Assembly: GCA_019925095.2 (NCBI GenBank)
Contig: CM034403.1
Location: forward strand, 186,001-250,000
Length of the DNA stretch: 64,000 nt
DNA from: Dendrolimus kikuchii
Taxonomy: Eukaryota > Arthropoda > Insecta > Lepidoptera > Lasiocampidae
Direction of reading: 5' to 3'
Under the pieces are notes generated by a model, which was given only the letters and a program-made list of their open reading frames with translations, was not told the DNA's origin and did no database searches. Each line of letters starts with the position of its first letter. Position 1 is the first letter of the stretch. Positions 31,695 to 41,907 of this stretch are shown here, piece after piece. The translations under genes and the position numbers were made by a program.

Positions 31695-32480
31695 CAAATT
31701 TAAAGAACGGAGACGCAATCAAGCAATCTCCATGGGGTAGGGGTTATGAGTTCAATATATGGCCATCCTTTATTTCTCAATTAAAAACTGGTCCCCGGAG
31801 AATACAGAATCTTGCACTTACCTCGCCGTCAGCCATCAGCCCATGACAGCACTGGTTCAGGGGTTCTGCCGCTGCTAATCACGTGGCGAGACACTTTGGT
31901 AGCAAAGTCCTTCTACTCGAGCCCCGTTAAGTTTATATTTTAGGTGAGGCGAATGTCTTAGTATATTATCCGTGCAGGAACGGAGAAAGAATACAATTTC
32001 CTGCGTTGGGGCGGCCTGTCGTAAGAGGCGACTTAATAACCTACAGCCAGATGGTAGGGCATTTGCCCGACTGAATGGCTACCACCCCTGATCTAAAGTA
32101 TGTCGCCATAACAACCTTGAGTTGTGTTCCGTCATTAGTGACCAGGTTCCAGTCTCCCTTCAGAGAGCAGAAGCTCATTTGTAGCAACTTTGCTGTTGCA
32201 AATGTCCATAGGCGATAGTAACTGCTTTCCATCAAGTGGGCCATCTGCCTGTCTGCTGATCTCCTGCAATAAAAAAATGTAAGTAACTGGACGTAGTAAT
32301 TATGTGTGGTTATAAAGGTGGGTACGATACTATTTCCCGTGCGTCGCGGTAGCGTGGCGTTTGGCAACGTACTGACTCACGCGCAGAGCGGGCGGCGGCA
32401 ACATACTGGTGTTGCAAGACGCTATAAAGCCAAGGCACCATTACTAACTGGGAAATAGGTGGCGTCAACAAAATTAGTCG
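31695..32480 (-). mobile_element. Inverted-pair repeat, right arm (arm B), split by a SINE-like insertion
   Basis: It is the reverse complement of arm A (27058-27570). The donor-like GAG/GTAAGT site is kept at about 31816-31824. The arm is interrupted at 31971-32278 by a complete SINE-like element. Arm A gives the uninterrupted state of this site. Confidence 0.7.
31971..32278 (+). mobile_element. SINE-like family A, full length, inserted in arm B
   Basis: Complete from the head hairpin to the tail CTGCAATAAAAAAA. The break point corresponds to arm A position about 27280, where the sequence is continuous. Confidence 0.9.
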
Positions 32481-32514
32481 ATTCGATACTACCGACCAGA
32501 ATAATTGGGTTTAT

Positions 32515-32900
32515 TATTTTTTATTATTCTACTCTACGGACTCTAGTTCCGTACCCTTTTTTACAAGTTAATTTCTAGATTGATTTTATTGAATTTAACA
32601 CGCTTATTATTTATTTTGGTTCTTGTGTGTGACATTAATTTATACGAATAATTTATTATATTAATTTATTCTAGTTTTAATACTAAACTTATACTAATGC
32701 AGAGTGTATCTTTTACATGCTGGTGTTGTGAGGAAGTGCATGTGAAGTGTGGGCCTTATATCTATACTTATATATATTGTCCTATCTAGTGCCATGTGTG
32801 TTGTTTTTTATTTTCTGTGCCTGGGTTATTAATCTTTAGGCTCTTTGTGTGTCTTGGTTTGTTTGTGAAGTGTGCGCGTTGGTTAGTTTCAGTATGTGAA
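32515..32900 (+). mobile_element. Dispersed family G copy
   Basis: It opens with CTCTACGGACTCTAGTTCCG and ACCCTTTTTTAC, continues through TAATTTATTCTAGTTTTAAT, GCTGGTGTTGTGAGGAAGTG and ends near TTTGTGAAGTGTGCG. Other copies are at 51785-52475 and 63575-63858. Confidence 0.65.
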
Positions 32901-33565
32901 TGTATATTTGATAATGTATAATTGAGTTTTTAAACATCTAATGACACTAGTTTTCATCAAAATCAGCCACGAAACTCTTTTGCGTGTTCGGTTTTTCGTG
33001 TAGTTTAGGATTTGGCCTTGGAGAAATTCACCTGTATACATAAAAAAAAGTTCCTAAGAAATATGACTGTGGCGTTCAAAACCGGACAAACATGTAAACG
33101 TAAGAATGGAACTTTACGTATTCATACCTGTCTTTGCCAAAATGCCAAAACGTTAAAAAATACCAAAATCATAAATAAACTTTAAATTTATTCATATAGT
33201 TTTTAAATTTATCCTACGTTGTCAACGTGAGTGAATCTAAATGGATTTTGTTGCTTTTCGATCAAATGCTTCATCAAACGTGATGGGTTGACCAACTGGA
33301 CGCAAGAGCTGGGATTTAAGTATCACAGTGTAATACAAAACAGCAAGTAAAATATGTGTAATATGTTGTCGACATACTATCCCCTTTGACATGGTAATTT
33401 CAATTGATTTCTAGATGTATTCTCTATCATAAAATATTATTTCATGTAAATTATAAAACCAATAAGAGATGTAAAATATCAAGTGGACTGTATGTCTTTG
33501 GTTGTTACGCAGTGCACTCACATAATATCTTAATTCATTCATCATTCAAATCTATAGTGTAAAAT
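32901..33565. other. Non-coding stretch upstream of the LINE
   Basis: No repeat matched. It may be flanking host DNA or 5' LINE sequence; I could not find the LINE's exact 5' boundary. Confidence 0.4.
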
Positions 33566-33848
33566 CGATCTATCTCGTTTTAACTAGTGTTCACCGCTAT
33601 AAGGCCATATCGGCGTGTGTCGGATCTTTCGCTCACCGCGACCCACGCAAGTGACCTTGTAGATAGATCACTGCGTTTGCGCTGTGCTACTGTGCTGTGA
33701 TACTACAGGTGTGAGCACGGACCGTGTGATTTCAACTCATCGATACTGTTACTAGTGGCGCCATCTCTTAATTGAGGTCGTGAAACAAATCTAGGCAATT
33801 TTAAAATCTTGACTTTTATTATTTATCTTCTTCAACAAACAAATTATC

Positions 33849-34940
33849 ATGAAGTGCGTTGGATGTAAAAATACGCTTGAGCAAAATAATTACGTAAAGT
33901 GTAATGCATGTAACGCTAGTTATTGCTTTGCTTGCTTAAATATTGATTCAAAATTAGATATGGATCCTGGCAATCTCGCGAATTTAAAATGCCCATCGTG
34001 CATGAACAAGAACGTAAATGCATCTAGACGCAGACATGATAATGACTCACCGCTTGCTTCCAACCAAAGCTTTAGCTTTATCCGTACTCCGGTAAAGAAA
34101 ATTGAAACTATCGGGAATGTAAGTACCGAAACTACTCATGTACCATTCTCTTTAGCCGACATCAGTAGTCTCCTAGATCAAAAACTATCGCCTAATTCAT
34201 CTAATATGAAGAGCTTACGATCAGCGTTGTATGAAGACGTAAAATCATTGGTTTCATCGGAACTAAACTCTGCAGTTCAAGGGCTTAAAGAGGATTTCAC
34301 AAAGACTACAGATTATATAATGGCAGAGGTAAATGACTTAAAAAATCAGATCATAAGCAAGGATCAAGTCATTTCTGAATTAGCGCTAAAACAATCTAAT
34401 TTAGAAAGGGAAGTCATGTATTTTCGATCACGTGTGAATACTTTGGAAAAAATCTCTAGAGCTAATAATATTGAGATTCAAGCCGTTCCTGAAAGAAATA
34501 ATGAGGATGTATATAAAATTTTCAAAAGTATTTGCTCATCGATGAGCTTTCAACTGGCAGAATCTGATATTCATTCTTGCCGCAGAGTAGCCAAAATGGA
34601 TCCTAAAAGTTCAAGGCCACGAAATATTTTGATAACACTTTCATCGCCTCGCTTGCGCGACAATTTACTTTCTGCCTATAGCCGATTTAACAAGCAGTAC
34701 TCCAATAACAAATTGAATTCTATTCATGCAAACATAGACGGTGAATCAGGAAGAATTTATATAAACGAGCATTTGTCTGCCGAGATTAAACAACTGTACT
34801 CGGCCGCTCGCAAATACTCTAAAGAAAATAATTGTGACTTCGTGTGGGTCAAGTTTGGACAAATTTACATCAGAAAGAACACAACCAGCAAAGCTATACG
34901 CATTATTGACATGAATTTTTTAAATACTTTAAAACTATAA
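33849..34940 (+). CDS. LINE ORF1 protein: Cys-rich finger, coiled coil, FP25K-like C-terminus
   Basis: This 363-residue protein starts with eight cysteines in CxxC pairs (C3/C6, C18/C21, C26/C29, C48/C51), a PHD/RING-like finger as found in ORF1 of CR1-related LINEs. Residues ~120-205 are rich in heptad-like Leu, Ile and Glu and probably form a coiled coil. The last ~65 residues (YINEHLSAEIKQLYSAARKY onward, with VWVKFGQIYIRK) match the Baculo_FP-type domain common in such ORF1s. It probably binds RNA and forms particles with ORF2. The start ATG follows a 5' UTR and precedes the finger by one residue. Confidence 0.85.
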   Translation: MKCVGCKNTLEQNNYVKCNACNASYCFACLNIDSKLDMDPGNLANLKCPSCMNKNVNASRRRHDNDSPLASNQSFSFIRTPVKKIETIGNVSTETTHVPFSLADISSLLDQKLSPNSSNMKSLRSALYEDVKSLVSSELNSAVQGLKEDFTKTTDYIMAEVNDLKNQIISKDQVISELALKQSNLEREVMYFRSRVNTLEKISRANNIEIQAVPERNNEDVYKIFKSICSSMSFQLAESDIHSCRRVAKMDPKSSRPRNILITLSSPRLRDNLLSAYSRFNKQYSNNKLNSIHANIDGESGRIYINEHLSAEIKQLYSAARKYSKENNCDFVWVKFGQIYIRKNTTSKAIRIIDMNFLNTLKL

Positions 34941-34969
34941 CGCTGCTACCACATAATTCCGGGTTTTAT

Positions 34970-35470
34970 ATGTCTATTTCAATTTATATTCTGTATTGGC
35001 TGCAATTTGCTTGTTTTTCATATATTGTATGTTTATTAATTCGATTTTTAATGTTCTTTTTTAGAATTAACGTTCAACGTCAACTTTCTCGTATTTTTAT
35101 AACTTATTTTGTCTTTATGTTTAGTTTAATTATACACTTGATTATATATCAAACCTGCAACCGCTTATCTTGTATAAAATTGTTTAGTACTGTGATTCTT
35201 CTGCACGGGGAACTTTTGTTCACATTTACTCTGAATTCATTACTCCATAATTGGTCTATTTCTTCTGTTCTTATTACCTATTCATACCATTTGTTACATT
35301 ATTATTATTTTCAACCATTTAGTATTAAATATTACAAACGCTCCGATATAGTCTATGTAACTTTTGTATTTTTATATTCTATTACGCATAGTTTTAGCAA
35401 GCATGCCGGAACTATAATACCTTTATATTCAATTCTCAAAATTATTTCACAATGTCACCGAATAATGTAA
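34970..35470 (+). CDS. Hypothetical hydrophobic ORF between LINE ORF1 and ORF2
   Basis: This 166-codon frame fills nearly all of the ~510-bp gap between ORF1 and ORF2, in a third reading frame. It overlaps the ORF2 start by 19 bases (its stop is at 35468-35470; the ORF2 ATG is at 35452). The product is very rich in Ile, Leu, Phe and Tyr with several stretches long enough to span a membrane. I know of no family match. T-rich DNA gives hydrophobic translations by default, so it may be a long chance frame. Its length in AT-rich sequence and its fit to the gap argue otherwise. Confidence 0.35.
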   Translation: MSISIYILYWLQFACFSYIVCLLIRFLMFFFRINVQRQLSRIFITYFVFMFSLIIHLIIYQTCNRLSCIKLFSTVILLHGELLFTFTLNSLLHNWSISSVLITYSYHLLHYYYFQPFSIKYYKRSDIVYVTFVFLYSITHSFSKHAGTIIPLYSILKIISQCHRIM

Positions 35471-38376
35471 ATTGCTTAAAGATGTATTACCAGAACGTTC
35501 GTGGACTTTGTACAAAGACGTTAGATTTTTATCAGAGTATCTTAAATCAAAACTTAGATGTTATCTTAATTACTGAGACTTGGCTTAACGCAGGTATTCT
35601 GGATTCAGAACTGTGTGATGATCGTTACGATATATTCCGAGGTGATCGACCAGAATCTCTAAGAGGCGGAGGAGTTATGATTTGTGCTAAAAAATTTCTT
35701 TGCGCCAGACTACGACCTGAGTGGTCTGCCCTTCCAACAGAACTCCTCTGGATAACAATCCCACGCTCTTCTTTAGCACATAATGAGGCAAATATTCATA
35801 TATGTATAGTTTATATTGTTGGTGGTAAACCCAATCAAGACGAACATGTTTATAGATTTCTTTCTTCTCTTAATGAAGTACTCACTTTACATCCCAATGA
35901 CCATGTACTTATTGCAGGCGACTTTAATTTATCATGCATCCAATGGCATCCCATCTGCCCATCAGTATCGCATGAAGGCTATTCTAGAACTCAGGAATCA
36001 GCTGATAAACTAATTCAGGATATTAACACTCTTGGTTTTACTCAATACAATAATTTCAAAAATAAAAGCTGCAACACATTGGATTTAATTATTTCGAACT
36101 TCTTTCTATCATTGTCAATAAGTTCTGATCCCTTAGTTAAAGAAGATTGCTTCCATTCAACTTTAGACATTACAATAAGAGATATTTTTGTTAACTCTTT
36201 GCCAAAGGTTACTAATCTTAAATATCAGTTCTCTAAGGCAAATTACGACGTAATAAATAGTGAGATCAATGGTATAGACTGGCCTTCCTTGTTATCATCA
36301 GAAGAATCTGTCGATGATGCAGTTCTTGTTTTTTATGAAAAAGTTAATGACATTATTCGGTTACATGTTCCACTCGTAACTATTTATAGTTCATCAAAAT
36401 TTCCTGCCTGGTATTCGTTACCGTTAATTAAACTTATTAAAGAAAAAAATAAAGTTCATAAACGTTGGAAACGATTTTCTAATCCGAGAGATTATGACGA
36501 ATTTTCTCTGTTACGCAAACGTCAAAAATCGATGCAAAGTGACTGTTTTGAAAAATTTATTGATATTTCACAAAGTCAAGTAACACAACAACCTAAATTA
36601 TTATGGAATTTCATTAAAAAAATGAGAGGTAAGCAGGGCAGTTCCAACCTCCCAAATAGTCTATCCGACGGTATTAATACGTTTAATACAGGTCCAAGCA
36701 TCTGTAATAGCTTTAACAACTTCTTTCAGAGTGTCTTTAAAAACCCCGCTACTTCTTATAATAATTTCGTTTGTACTGAAGCACCGAGAGGTGACAGTGG
36801 TTACATTCATACTTTAAATTTTACTCATAAGGATATAACTGATTACATACAACGTCTTGATATATCTAAGGGTGCTGGTTGTGACGGGATTCCACCCCTA
36901 TTTTTGGTTAAATGTAAAAATAGTATTTCTAAACCTTTATTTATAATTTTTAATAGGTCTATAAGGGAAGGCGTTTTTCCTGATTTATGGAAAGCTGCTA
37001 ATATTGTACCAGTGCACAAAAAAGGCTCAAAATTAGTCATACAAAACTACAGACCCATATCTATTTTGAGTTCTATTCCAAAATTATTTGAGAAAATGGT
37101 TCACGACTTCATTTATGTTACAGTCACTTCTAACATTAGTTCTAAGCAACATGGCTTTATTCGTAAAAGATCTGTAAATACGAATCTTTGCGAATTTGTC
37201 GGATATGTGTTAAATAATATGGATTCTAATGCGCAGGTGGATGTTATCTATACGGATTTTGAAAAGGCCTTTGATCGCGTCGATCATCATATACTATTAA
37301 CCAAATTGTATAATCTCGGAATACAGGGCGATCTCTTCCGATGGGTTAAATCTTACATCACAAATAGACGACAGGCGGTAGTTGTTGGTGGATACAAGTC
37401 TGATTACGTTTGTATTCAATCAGGCGTGCCTCAGGGATCCCACTTAGGACCTTTATTTTATAACGCGTATCTTTTTGATCTAGATACTTGTTTTAATAAT
37501 GCTCGGCACCTACTCTATGCCGATGATAAAAAAATATTTATGTCTGTTCGATCTATAGAAGATTGCTTAAAAATTCAAGACGACCTAGACAGACTCTCTG
37601 AGTATTATAAAATAAACCATATATCCGTCAATATAGACAAATGTGTTGCCATTTCTTTTACACGTAAAACTAAAATAATTAATTTTGACTATGTAATTAA
37701 TAACAAATTATTAGTAAGAACAAAGGAAGTCCGGGATCTTGGTGTACTTTTAGATTTTAAAATGAGTTTTGTTAAACATATAGATACCATTACTGACCGA
37801 GCTTATAAGAATCTTGGGTTCTTAATGCGAACTTGTAAGCCATTTAAGAATATAAAATGTTTAAAAATGATATATTACGCCTATGTTCGCAGTCATTTAG
37901 AATTTTGCAGCAGTGTATGGAGTCCTAATTATTACATACATATAACCAAAATTGAACGTATCCAAAAACTTTTTGTCAAACATTTGAATTTCAAGTTTAA
38001 AAACCATTTCAATGATTATACTGAAGCTTGTCTACATTATAATCTTATCCCCCTTAGTGAAAGAAGGCATTACCTCGACATTACCTTTTTGTACGATATC
38101 GTTAATTCTATTATCGATTGTCCTGCTCTCACTTCGTCTTTGAATATCTATGTACCACAGCGTTACCCTCGTAATTCTTCCTCACTCAAACTGTTTGCTA
38201 CCCCTGTTTCCAAAACTAACTACGGACAAAATGAATATCTACGTCGTTGTACAAATACCTACAACAAAGATTTTAGTGACATAGACATTTTTAATTCATC
38301 GAAACAAAGATTTAAGTCATTAGTAGTTAATAAACTTATTAATAAGATTCAAATGGAATGCAATGTTCGTATTTAA
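35452..38376 (+). CDS. LINE ORF2: AP-type endonuclease and reverse transcriptase
   Basis: This is a 974-residue protein. The N-terminal endonuclease shows YYQNVRGLCTK, the catalytic Glu in ITETWL, GDFN, NTLDLII and a closing D..H pair (KEDCFHSTLD). The RT follows: RPISILSSIPKLFEK, QHGFIRKRS, YTDFEKAFDRVDH, SGVPQGSHLGPL and the catalytic YADD at 689-692. The C-terminal part (VRSHLEFCSSVWSP, then FKSL near the end) fits CR1/jockey-type elements. It nicks target DNA and copies its own RNA there. All catalytic residues that I can judge are present. Confidence 0.93.
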   Translation: MSPNNVNCLKMYYQNVRGLCTKTLDFYQSILNQNLDVILITETWLNAGILDSELCDDRYDIFRGDRPESLRGGGVMICAKKFLCARLRPEWSALPTELLWITIPRSSLAHNEANIHICIVYIVGGKPNQDEHVYRFLSSLNEVLTLHPNDHVLIAGDFNLSCIQWHPICPSVSHEGYSRTQESADKLIQDINTLGFTQYNNFKNKSCNTLDLIISNFFLSLSISSDPLVKEDCFHSTLDITIRDIFVNSLPKVTNLKYQFSKANYDVINSEINGIDWPSLLSSEESVDDAVLVFYEKVNDIIRLHVPLVTIYSSSKFPAWYSLPLIKLIKEKNKVHKRWKRFSNPRDYDEFSLLRKRQKSMQSDCFEKFIDISQSQVTQQPKLLWNFIKKMRGKQGSSNLPNSLSDGINTFNTGPSICNSFNNFFQSVFKNPATSYNNFVCTEAPRGDSGYIHTLNFTHKDITDYIQRLDISKGAGCDGIPPLFLVKCKNSISKPLFIIFNRSIREGVFPDLWKAANIVPVHKKGSKLVIQNYRPISILSSIPKLFEKMVHDFIYVTVTSNISSKQHGFIRKRSVNTNLCEFVGYVLNNMDSNAQVDVIYTDFEKAFDRVDHHILLTKLYNLGIQGDLFRWVKSYITNRRQAVVVGGYKSDYVCIQSGVPQGSHLGPLFYNAYLFDLDTCFNNARHLLYADDKKIFMSVRSIEDCLKIQDDLDRLSEYYKINHISVNIDKCVAISFTRKTKIINFDYVINNKLLVRTKEVRDLGVLLDFKMSFVKHIDTITDRAYKNLGFLMRTCKPFKNIKCLKMIYYAYVRSHLEFCSSVWSPNYYIHITKIERIQKLFVKHLNFKFKNHFNDYTEACLHYNLIPLSERRHYLDITFLYDIVNSIIDCPALTSSLNIYVPQRYPRNSSSLKLFATPVSKTNYGQNEYLRRCTNTYNKDFSDIDIFNSSKQRFKSLVVNKLINKIQMECNVRI

Positions 38377-38660
38377 ACTTAGTGATTTAGTTGTATTTAG
38401 TTTTCCCGTCAAAAGTTTCACAGTATTAGATATATCGAATAATTAATTTTAGTGTAGTGTAGCTTACCATTTGTTTCTGTTCCTTTTTCTAATTTATAAG
38501 TATCCAGTTTTGGTTTAGATTTATTGTTATTTATTGTTAGGCCTTAAATTTATGGTTAGCCTTCCCATGGCCCCACGCAAGCCCCCCAAAAGTCCGTGCC
38601 ATTTTTATGGCCCGTGGTCTTGAAAGACATTTTTTTATAATAATAATAATAATAAATTTC
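38377..38660 (+). terminator. LINE 3' UTR and tail
   Basis: T-rich 3' UTR ending in a GC-richer block (CCCATGGCCCCACGCAAGCC, GGCCCGTGGTCTTGAAAGAC), then T7 and ATA repeats. This terminal block is shared with 56958-57030 and is presumably what the RT recognises. Confidence 0.7.
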
Positions 38661-38879
38661 ATTGAACTAAAAAATGCTACAAATGATACTTGCAGTTATA
38701 ATAATACTTAACTTTTTAAAAAACATTACTGCCTATACATAAACTTAAATAACTATATATAATGACTATACCATAATTATTAGTATCTATTTAAATCGAC
38801 ATTAACAATTTTGAATCAGTTCTTTGTATTGCACGAGTTGTTGAAAGTGGCGCTGCCTTCCTAGCTAGGTTAAAATTAA

Positions 38880-39790
38880 CCTTTTTTTTTTGTTTTGAGG
38901 CGAGGGAAAATGCTTAACCGATTTACGCACAAACTGGGTCATTGCTAGGGGAACGACACGCGTCGGTCGGGGGCGATAACACTGCAGAAATAGTATGCTC
39001 TTGGCAGCGCTCCGTCCGCGATCGACGTCACAGAATAGTGTAGAAGACTCCGAGCGTTGCTGCACGGGCGAGCAACCCCAATACCCACTAAAAACCCCCT
39101 CCTCCCTGACGACCCTGCGCTTTGTATGTGTTGGAAAGGCTGAGATTTAGAACATAGTTACGCCCAGCCGATCCAGCGCAATAAAGTGCCTGGAGTGTGC
39201 CCTGGGAGAACACACCCCACTTCGTTGTGCGGGGGTAGAAGGTCCTTTGCTCTCCTAGCAAGCTAAAGGCCCCCCGCGGTAAACGAAACCTAACTCAGGG
39301 AGGGAAGTAATGCGCGTACCTGCCTCTCCGGGTGCCAGCTGAAGGCCGGCGACCTCGAGAAGACGCATTGGCACGCGCTGCAGGACTCCTCTCCCTGTCT
39401 CGTTCTGCGGCCTCCTTGAGTGACATTACTGTCTCGCAAAAAGTAACCGCAGCCCCCCAATTGTCGCTGCTCTGCAGCATGGCCCTGACCAAGTCGCAGA
39501 GCGAGTCGACTGGACCTACGTGCGTCTCAAGTTCGAAACGCTGCGGCGCCCATGCGGCGCACTCGACTAGCGTGTGTAACGCCGTGTCGAGCGCGCCGCA
39601 CTGGCGGCAGTCCGGGGAAGGCAAGCAGCTCACAATGCGACACAGATACTTATCGAAACATCCGTGTCCGGTAAGTATCTGTGTCGTCCTGAAGGTCAGG
39701 GTGCCGCTGGTGCGGTTGACCCATTCCGTCAGCTGTGGCCTGATTGCATCCACCGTGTAGCCGCCATAGGCCGCAGGGTTGTCGAAGGTT
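38880..39790 (-). mobile_element. R1-clade LINE 3' end with C-terminal coding fragment
   Basis: The minus-strand frame 39295-39753 (152 aa) matches the R1-type ORF2 C-terminus. It has LTGHGCFDKYLCRI, then a Cys/His cluster (C..C...H....C in CRQCGALDTALHTLVEC), then FCETVMSLKEAAERDRE and an Arg-rich end. The GC-rich 3' UTR runs left to a T10 tract at 38881-38890, the poly(A) end. The element is 5'-truncated, so RT and endonuclease are missing. Confidence 0.85.
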
Positions 39791-39852
39791 AAAAATAACC
39801 TGTATTAAGGAGTGTTAAGTATCTAGACATCTGATAGTTAAACTTGTCAAAA

Positions 39853-40140
39853 CGTGCAGGAACGGAGAAAAAATATAATTTCCTGCAGCCGGGCGGCCTG
39901 TCGTAAGAGGCGACTAAACAACCCACAGACAGGTGGTAGGGTATTTGCTCGACTGGATGGCAACTACCCCTGGTCTAGAATATACCGCCATAACAACCTT
40001 GTGTTGTTTGTCCCAGTCTCCCTTAAGAGTGCAGCAGTGCAATTGTAACACATTTGGTGTTGCAAATGTCCATAGGCGATGGTAACCGCTTTCCATCCAG
40101 TGAGCCGTCTGCCTGTCTGCTGAACTACTGCATTAAAAAC
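39853..40140 (+). mobile_element. SINE-like family A copy
   Basis: The head hairpin is present. The middle has an internal deletion (GTTTGTCCCAGTCTCC lacks the TCCGGCATTAGTGACCAGG block). The tail is CTGCATTAAAAAC. Confidence 0.88.
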
Positions 40141-40481
40141 TAAACTATTCCTCGGATCTGCGCACACTGTGGCCGCAATAGGTATGAATGTTGTGACCGC
40201 GACAGATTGACGGACGATGCGGTCGCGGCATATTGTTTTCAATGGACAAACGATTTTCAAAGCTATTATATTTTGGTTACCATGTTATTAATCTCGCTCA
40301 TAGATATTGTGTTTACCTAAGGGGCCATTCACAAATTACGTCACACGAATTTCCTGATTTTTTGATCCCCCGTCCTTGTCACATTTATGAGTCAGTCCCT
40401 AGTGTGACATCACAGCCTGTGGAACTCCCTCCCCTTGAAAATCAGAAAGGCTACATCCATTTCTACATTCAAACACTTGAT
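40141..40481. other. Non-coding stretch, nothing recognised
   Basis: No match elsewhere in the window. Short frames only. Confidence 0.4.
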
Positions 40482-40735
40482 GCCTCGACCTCTGTGGTTG
40501 AGCGGGCTAAGTCTTAGCCGGCCGAACTTGCTGGAACGCAGAGGCTCCGGGTTCGATTCCCGGCCTGGTAAATTTCGGAAACGATCTTTCTGTTATTTAC
40601 TATGGTCTGGGTGTCTGGGATCGGCCGCAGAGTAGTCCGTTGTATATTACCTATAGCACAAGCGTAACATGCTTAGCTTGGGGGTATACAATGTGTGTGT
40701 TTGTCTGCCGATTATTATTATTATTACTTGATCAC
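40482..40735 (+). mobile_element. tRNA-derived SINE (CCTCTGTGGT head)
   Basis: An A-box-like TGGTTGAGCGGGCTAAG is followed by a B box GGTTCGATTCC at 40550-40560. Then comes GGTAAATTTCGGAAACG, GTCTGGGTGTCTGGGATCGG and an ATT-repeat tail. A second copy is at 52476-52680. The pol III promoter is visible in both. Confidence 0.82.
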
Positions 40736-40831
40736 TGACCATTATTTGTCTATTAAATAAAATTTGTTGCAGTAAATGGAATTGTAATATTGTTCGCATG
40801 TAAGTATATGTAATTTATATTATTATAATCT

Positions 40832-41037
40832 ACTAGATCTGCCCGCGACGTCGTCCGCGTGGAATTTGCTTTCAAAACTCTCCGATTTTGAAACATTCTT
40901 CATTAGTGCTCAGCTCCTATTGGTCTTAGCGTGATGATATATAGCCTATAGCCTTCCTCGATAAATGGGCTATCCAACACTGAAAGAATTTTTCAAATCA
41001 GACCAGTAGTTCCTGAGATTAGCGCGTTCAATCAAAC
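40832..41037 (+). mobile_element. Dispersed family C copy followed by its linked core
   Basis: CTAGATCTGCCCGCGACGTC to GAGATTAGCGCGTTCAA. It is followed at 41045-41335 by the ~400-bp core also found at 59450-59830 and 60595-60980. Confidence 0.75.
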
Positions 41038-41044
41038 AATATTA

Positions 41045-41335
41045 GTATATTTGGCTACAACACTAATACTTACATTTTAAATATCGCGATATCTTTTGAA
41101 TTAAACGTCCGAATTGAATAATTCAAAAAGTTCTAGAAAGATATTGAAATCGTCTTGAATTAGGAGTAATTTATTTTGATAAGGACTAATACCAAGGTAC
41201 AAAATAAAGAGTTTTTGAAGCGACGGCATTTTATTTATTAAAAAAAAAAAAAAAAGAAAACAATAATTGTGAGATAACTACAATAGTTAGATATATGGTT
41301 ACGCGATATTTTTTGTAGACAATTATATGTTCTGC
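41045..41335 (+). repeat. Core element shared with 59450-59830 and 60595-60980
   Basis: It starts TTTGGCTACAACACTAATAC and includes AAATATCGCGATATCTTTTG and AGACAATTATATGTTCTGCA. It breaks at 41336 where a SINE-like copy begins. An A-rich insertion lies near 41230-41265. Confidence 0.7.
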
Positions 41336-41345
41336 AAAGTTCCAA

Positions 41346-41592
41346 AGGCAGATGGCCCACTTGATGGAAAGCGGTTACCATCGCCTATGGACATTTGCAA
41401 CAAAGGTGCTACAAATGCGCTGCTGCTCTCTTAAGGGAAACTGGAACCTGGTCACTAATGCCGGAACACAACTCAAGGTTGTTATGGCGGTATACTCTAG
41501 ACCAAGGGTGGTAGCCATCCAGTCGGGCAAATGCCCTACCACCTGGCTGTGGGTTGTTTTGTCGCTTCTTAAGACAGGCCTCCCGGCCTAAT
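41346..41592 (-). mobile_element. SINE-like family A, tail-less copy
   Basis: It begins inside the family at GGCAGATGGCCCACTTG, joined directly to the core element, and ends near GACAGGCCTCCCGGCC. Confidence 0.85.
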
Positions 41593-41907
41593 CATTCCGA
41601 CATAGCATTTACTAAAACGACATCTGTAGTTTATCACTTTAGTGGCCCAACATTCCGACCCGTATAGCATGACTGGTCGTATGATAGATTTATATATTTG
41701 ACCTTTTAGTTTCAGTGGCATTAGTTTGTCGCATGTCATACCGGTTATCTGTCTCCACTTTAGCCATGCTAGATTTATTCTTCTACTTACATCCTTCTCT
41801 ATATCACAATTACTCTGCAGTAGTGAACCAAGGTATTTGAATTCGGGTGACTAAATCAGTCAAAAATTGAAAGTGATACTTAAGAAGTTTATTTTGAATT
41901 ATAATAT
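41593..41907. other. Possible retroelement RT-tail remnant
   Basis: On the minus strand, text around 41640-41850 (GGTCGTATGATAGATTTATA and so on in plus orientation) resembles the degenerate tail of a LINE RT. It has no clean frame, so I do not assign it. Confidence 0.3.

Larger units (their letters stand above)
33570..38660 (+). mobile_element. CR1/jockey-superfamily LINE, apparently intact
   Basis: The element has a ~280-bp 5' UTR, ORF1 (33849-34940), an inter-ORF region with a third frame (34970-35470), ORF2 (35452-38376) and a ~270-bp 3' UTR. The 3' UTR ends GGCCCGTGGTCTTGAAAGAC then T7 and an ATA repeat. The last ~70 bases of the 3' UTR recur at 56958-57030. Neither enzymatic frame contains a stop or frameshift. 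The 5' end is set approximately; no target-site duplication could be identified. Confidence 0.8.

Noticed and set aside
39332..39760. 142-aa plus-strand ORF
   Set aside because: It is the opposite-strand shadow of the R1 C-terminal coding region.
40550..40560. tRNA gene candidate at the GGTTCGATTCC motif
   Set aside because: The motif is a B box, but no cloverleaf with a closing acceptor stem is present and the text continues as a SINE body shared with 52538.
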